Source: Dichomitus squalens LYAD-421 SS1
Lineage: Eukaryota; Basidiomycota; Agaricomycetes; Polyporales; Polyporaceae
DNA length: 64,000 bases
Assembly (NCBI RefSeq): GCF_000275845.1
Contig: NW_006766897.1
Location: 362,321 to 426,320 of the forward strand
Direction of reading: 5' to 3'
The first letter of the stretch is position 1; each line of letters starts with the position of its first letter. The translations under genes were made by a program, and so were the position numbers. Below the pieces are notes generated by a model. That model was not told the origin of the DNA, did not search any database, and worked only from the letters and a program-made list of their open reading frames with translations. Below are positions 61,626-64,000 of the stretch, one piece after another.

Positions 61626-64000
61626 TCAGAACGATGAATGCACATCTCGGAAAGGAGAGCCTTCTGAACGCACCATCTCGACGAACAACGGCAACAGCTT
61701 CGGTATGTGTTCCAGATCCGGCGGCTTCGGCGCATCTGCTTCCTTCTTGGGCTTCTTGGGTGGCTTCGCTTTGGGCGGAGACGGCCTTCTGTCCGCGACC
61801 TTCTCTGGCAGCCGAGAAGTCGACGGGCGGCCCGCAGCCGGGGCAAACTCGCGGGGGAGGGGCGGGAGTGGAGGGAGTTCTTTAGCGCCAGGATGTGGCG
61901 GGAGGTCTTTGAACCTGGACGCAGCCGAAGGAGGACGACTCGGCGCGGACAGTGTGCGCGAACGCTCACGTTGGAGAGGCGGCGGACGCGAACGGTCCGG
62001 CACGTCTTCCGAGTGTCGCACGGCGGAAGGGAATCTCTGCTGAGGCGGCCGCTGGGAGACCGGAGTGTGGCCCACGGTGCGCGAGCGTGAAGGCGTCTGC
62101 GTCGGTGGAGAATGGCGACTTCTCTGGGGAGGGTGGGGAGCAGTACTTCGCGGTTTCTTCTCACGTTCCGTGTCGTCCCCTTCGTCGCTCGTGTCCGTCT
62201 CGTCCTCGCTGGATTCATCGGAGTCCGAGTTAGACGTGCCAGAGCCAGACGTCGATTCCTCCTCGCTGGAGTCATCCTCCTCGTCCGTCTCCTGCGCAGC
62301 GAGGTCTGCCGCATCTCCATCCACAAGGTCCCCGAAGCTGAGGTCATGGACGACACCGTTGACGAGCTGCGCTGCGGCCTCGTCCTCCGCGTCAGCGTCG
62401 TTCATGCCTTGTGTGCGACCGAATCGACGTCGCAACTTCGCCTCGTAGGCAACCTTCAGTTTGTAGTGATAGAGCGCAACCTCGTCAACCTCACGAAGGA
62501 TGCTCTCGCGGTCGGTGCCAGTGTGCGGCAGGAGGAACTCCAGTGAGAGCTTCTCCCCGAGGCCTTCGCGCATCAGAGTGAGGAAGAGCTCGATCCAGCG
62601 CATGAGGTTCGTGAATAGCCCTTCGCCCTTGGAGTGCACCTTGTGGACGAAGCTATAGAATGACTGTTCATGCCGTTGAATCAAATCTATGAATATCTGC
62701 ACTGTGCGCGCGGGATCCGTCTGGCTCACTGTCATGCACAATAGTTTAGGATGTCAACTAGAGTAGCTAGAACGTGCACGGAGGAGAGTAACGTACATTC
62801 CTCGGTTTGCTCCACCGTCCGGATCAGGTCATTGATGAAGTTCTGAAGGTCACCCAACGAGTCGGCGATGCTAGCGGCCCGGTACACTTGCGCGAGTGGT
62901 GCGTAGAAGATCGTGATAATGTCCTTGAGCAAGTCCGACGTAGTTCCCTGCGAGTGGCTGAGTATCCATCCGACCAATCGTTTCCGAGGCAACTCACTTC
63001 GAAGATAAGCTCTATCAGCTGTTCCCTATCCCTAAGGCGCGCATACAGCTTAGCCAGAACGCTCAGGTCCTCGAAAAGCCACCCCTCCTCGTCCTGCGGG
63101 CCCTCGTCGTCGTCAGAATCCGCCAGAGATTCTTGGTACCTGACGTATTCCTTGTGCGCACGGTGTGCATACATGACGCGCTGGAATTGAGCACGCGAGA
63201 GCGGCGGCTGCTCGCCGGAGCGAAGCACGACAGCAAGCACATGTATGTTCTCGGCGGCTGAATCGTCATGAGCACGGGGGTTTGCGGGACGTACGTGTGT
63301 ACTTACCGGCATCGGCCTTGTACACTGCCTGGATCTCTCGTGGAGCGTACACATACAACCGGACCTTCTCGCACATCACGGGATCATCGACCTTCTCCTT
63401 GACAGCCTCGATATCCTCGTTGATTGCACGGACTTCTTCCATGAGCGAGCCGGTGAACATGCGTTGGAGCAGGCTGCGGCCGCCGAACGGGGTCGCCAGG
63501 AAGAGGTCGAGGACGCCGCGGATCATGCCCATGGGGTTGCTGATCTTGAGTGCCGCTTTCAGCATGAAGTACGGCATGAGGCCGTGTATCCGCTTCATGC
63601 TGGCGAACGTCTCCGATGCGTTATCCGCGGCCACAAAATGATGGAATACTGTCGATGCCAGCCTGCGATACCCAAGGAGTGAGTGACGAGCAAGGGGCGA
63701 TCACGTCAGTTCGACGTACGATATTCGCGCCCACTCCATGACGGCCTGGTAGCTTGGCGGGAGGTTCCGAACGTCTGGCGTATCCTTGATCGTGGCGAAT
63801 ATATGCGTGAGTCCGTCTGAGGCAACACAACAAGTGAGCTCGCGCATGCATGTCGGCGGTGACGCCTGTGCGTACCCTTCCCGAGTAGCTCGCCCTTCAC
63901 ACTGCGCACTGTCTCTCGGAGACCATCGACCCTCGCCGTAATTTCCTTTGCGAACCGCATTCTACCGTCCTCACGCATGCGGTCCGCTTCCTCGCGCCGC
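61626..64000 (-). CDS. PX-associated (PXB/DUF3818) protein, YPR097W-like (5' end outside window)
   Basis: The gene runs off the right edge, so its N-terminus, where a PX lipid-binding domain would be expected, is missing. Visible exons include MRFAKEITARVDGLRETVRS, then HGLMPYFMLKAALKISNPMG, MIRGVLDLFLATPFGGRSLL, QRMFTGSLMEEVRAINEDIE, FEDLSVLAKLYARLRDREQL, KDIITIFYAPLAQVYRAASI, DLIQRHEQSFYSFVHKVHSK and GLFTNLMRWIELFLTLMREG. A long acidic then Pro/Arg/Ser-rich linker follows, ending with HIPKLLPLFVEMV and TGA 61626-61628. The helical segment matches the PXB/DUF3818 domain of the yeast YPR097W (Lec1) group, linked to lipid binding and membrane organisation. The large low-complexity insert before the final helix is notable. 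At least five introns are visible. Confidence 0.75.

Overview
This is a gene-dense, intron-rich nuclear segment of a filamentous fungus, most likely a mushroom-forming basidiomycete (Agaricomycetes). The evidence is in the sequence: nearly every protein is split by short GT..AG introns (those measured here are 50-63 nt), coding DNA is GC-rich, genes sit 100-700 bp apart on both strands without operons, and the proteins are fungal house-keeping families. I found no transposon, tRNA, rRNA, CRISPR array or secondary-metabolite cluster. CDS spans run from start codon to stop codon and include introns. Exon edges were read by eye from splice consensus and reading frame and are approximate unless given exactly.

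Left part (1-10.3 kb): the 3' end of an unidentified gene; UTP15 (rRNA processing); TCTP/TMA19; a two-thioredoxin-domain protein disulfide isomerase with an unusual His-rich HEEL tail; a verprolin/WIP actin regulator; and a polytopic membrane protein with a long disordered tail.

Centre left (10.8-34.6 kb): the very large TRA1 gene, facing tail to tail a BRD8/Bdc1-like bromodomain gene, so two predicted subunits of the NuA4/TIP60 acetyltransferase are neighbours. Then follow vacuolar aspartic protease PEP4, a DCAF6/8-type WD40 protein, a small unknown gene, a CTK1/CDK12-type kinase whose RS-rich N-terminus joins in frame to the kinase, and COP9 signalosome subunit CSN4.

Centre (35.2-47.6 kb): the most unusual gene of the window, a very long protein with about ten Tyr-Pro-rich repeat units (consensus YPxFxIYPxVYPxxxIYPxV plus spacer). 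Six consecutive units are each interrupted at the same Tyr codon by a phase-1 intron, so that exons equal repeat units. Next is an RDH54/RAD54B recombination translocase with an internally duplicated N-terminal module whose introns were duplicated with it, then two tandem PUB-domain paralogues that share an 18-nt microexon.

Right part (48.2-64 kb): a patatin-type triacylglycerol lipase, a CipC-like stress protein, a mitochondrial PDK/BCKDK-type kinase, a proline-rich disordered protein, an NDR kinase (CBK1/Orb6), and the 3' part of a PX-associated (PXB/DUF3818) protein that runs off the right edge.

The genes do not form one pathway. Functional links visible from position are the TRA1/bromodomain pair and the duplicated PUB genes. 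Candidate promoter elements (paired TCACGTGA, a CRE, an MCB box, GCGTG/CACGC inverted repeats) are reported as hypotheses.
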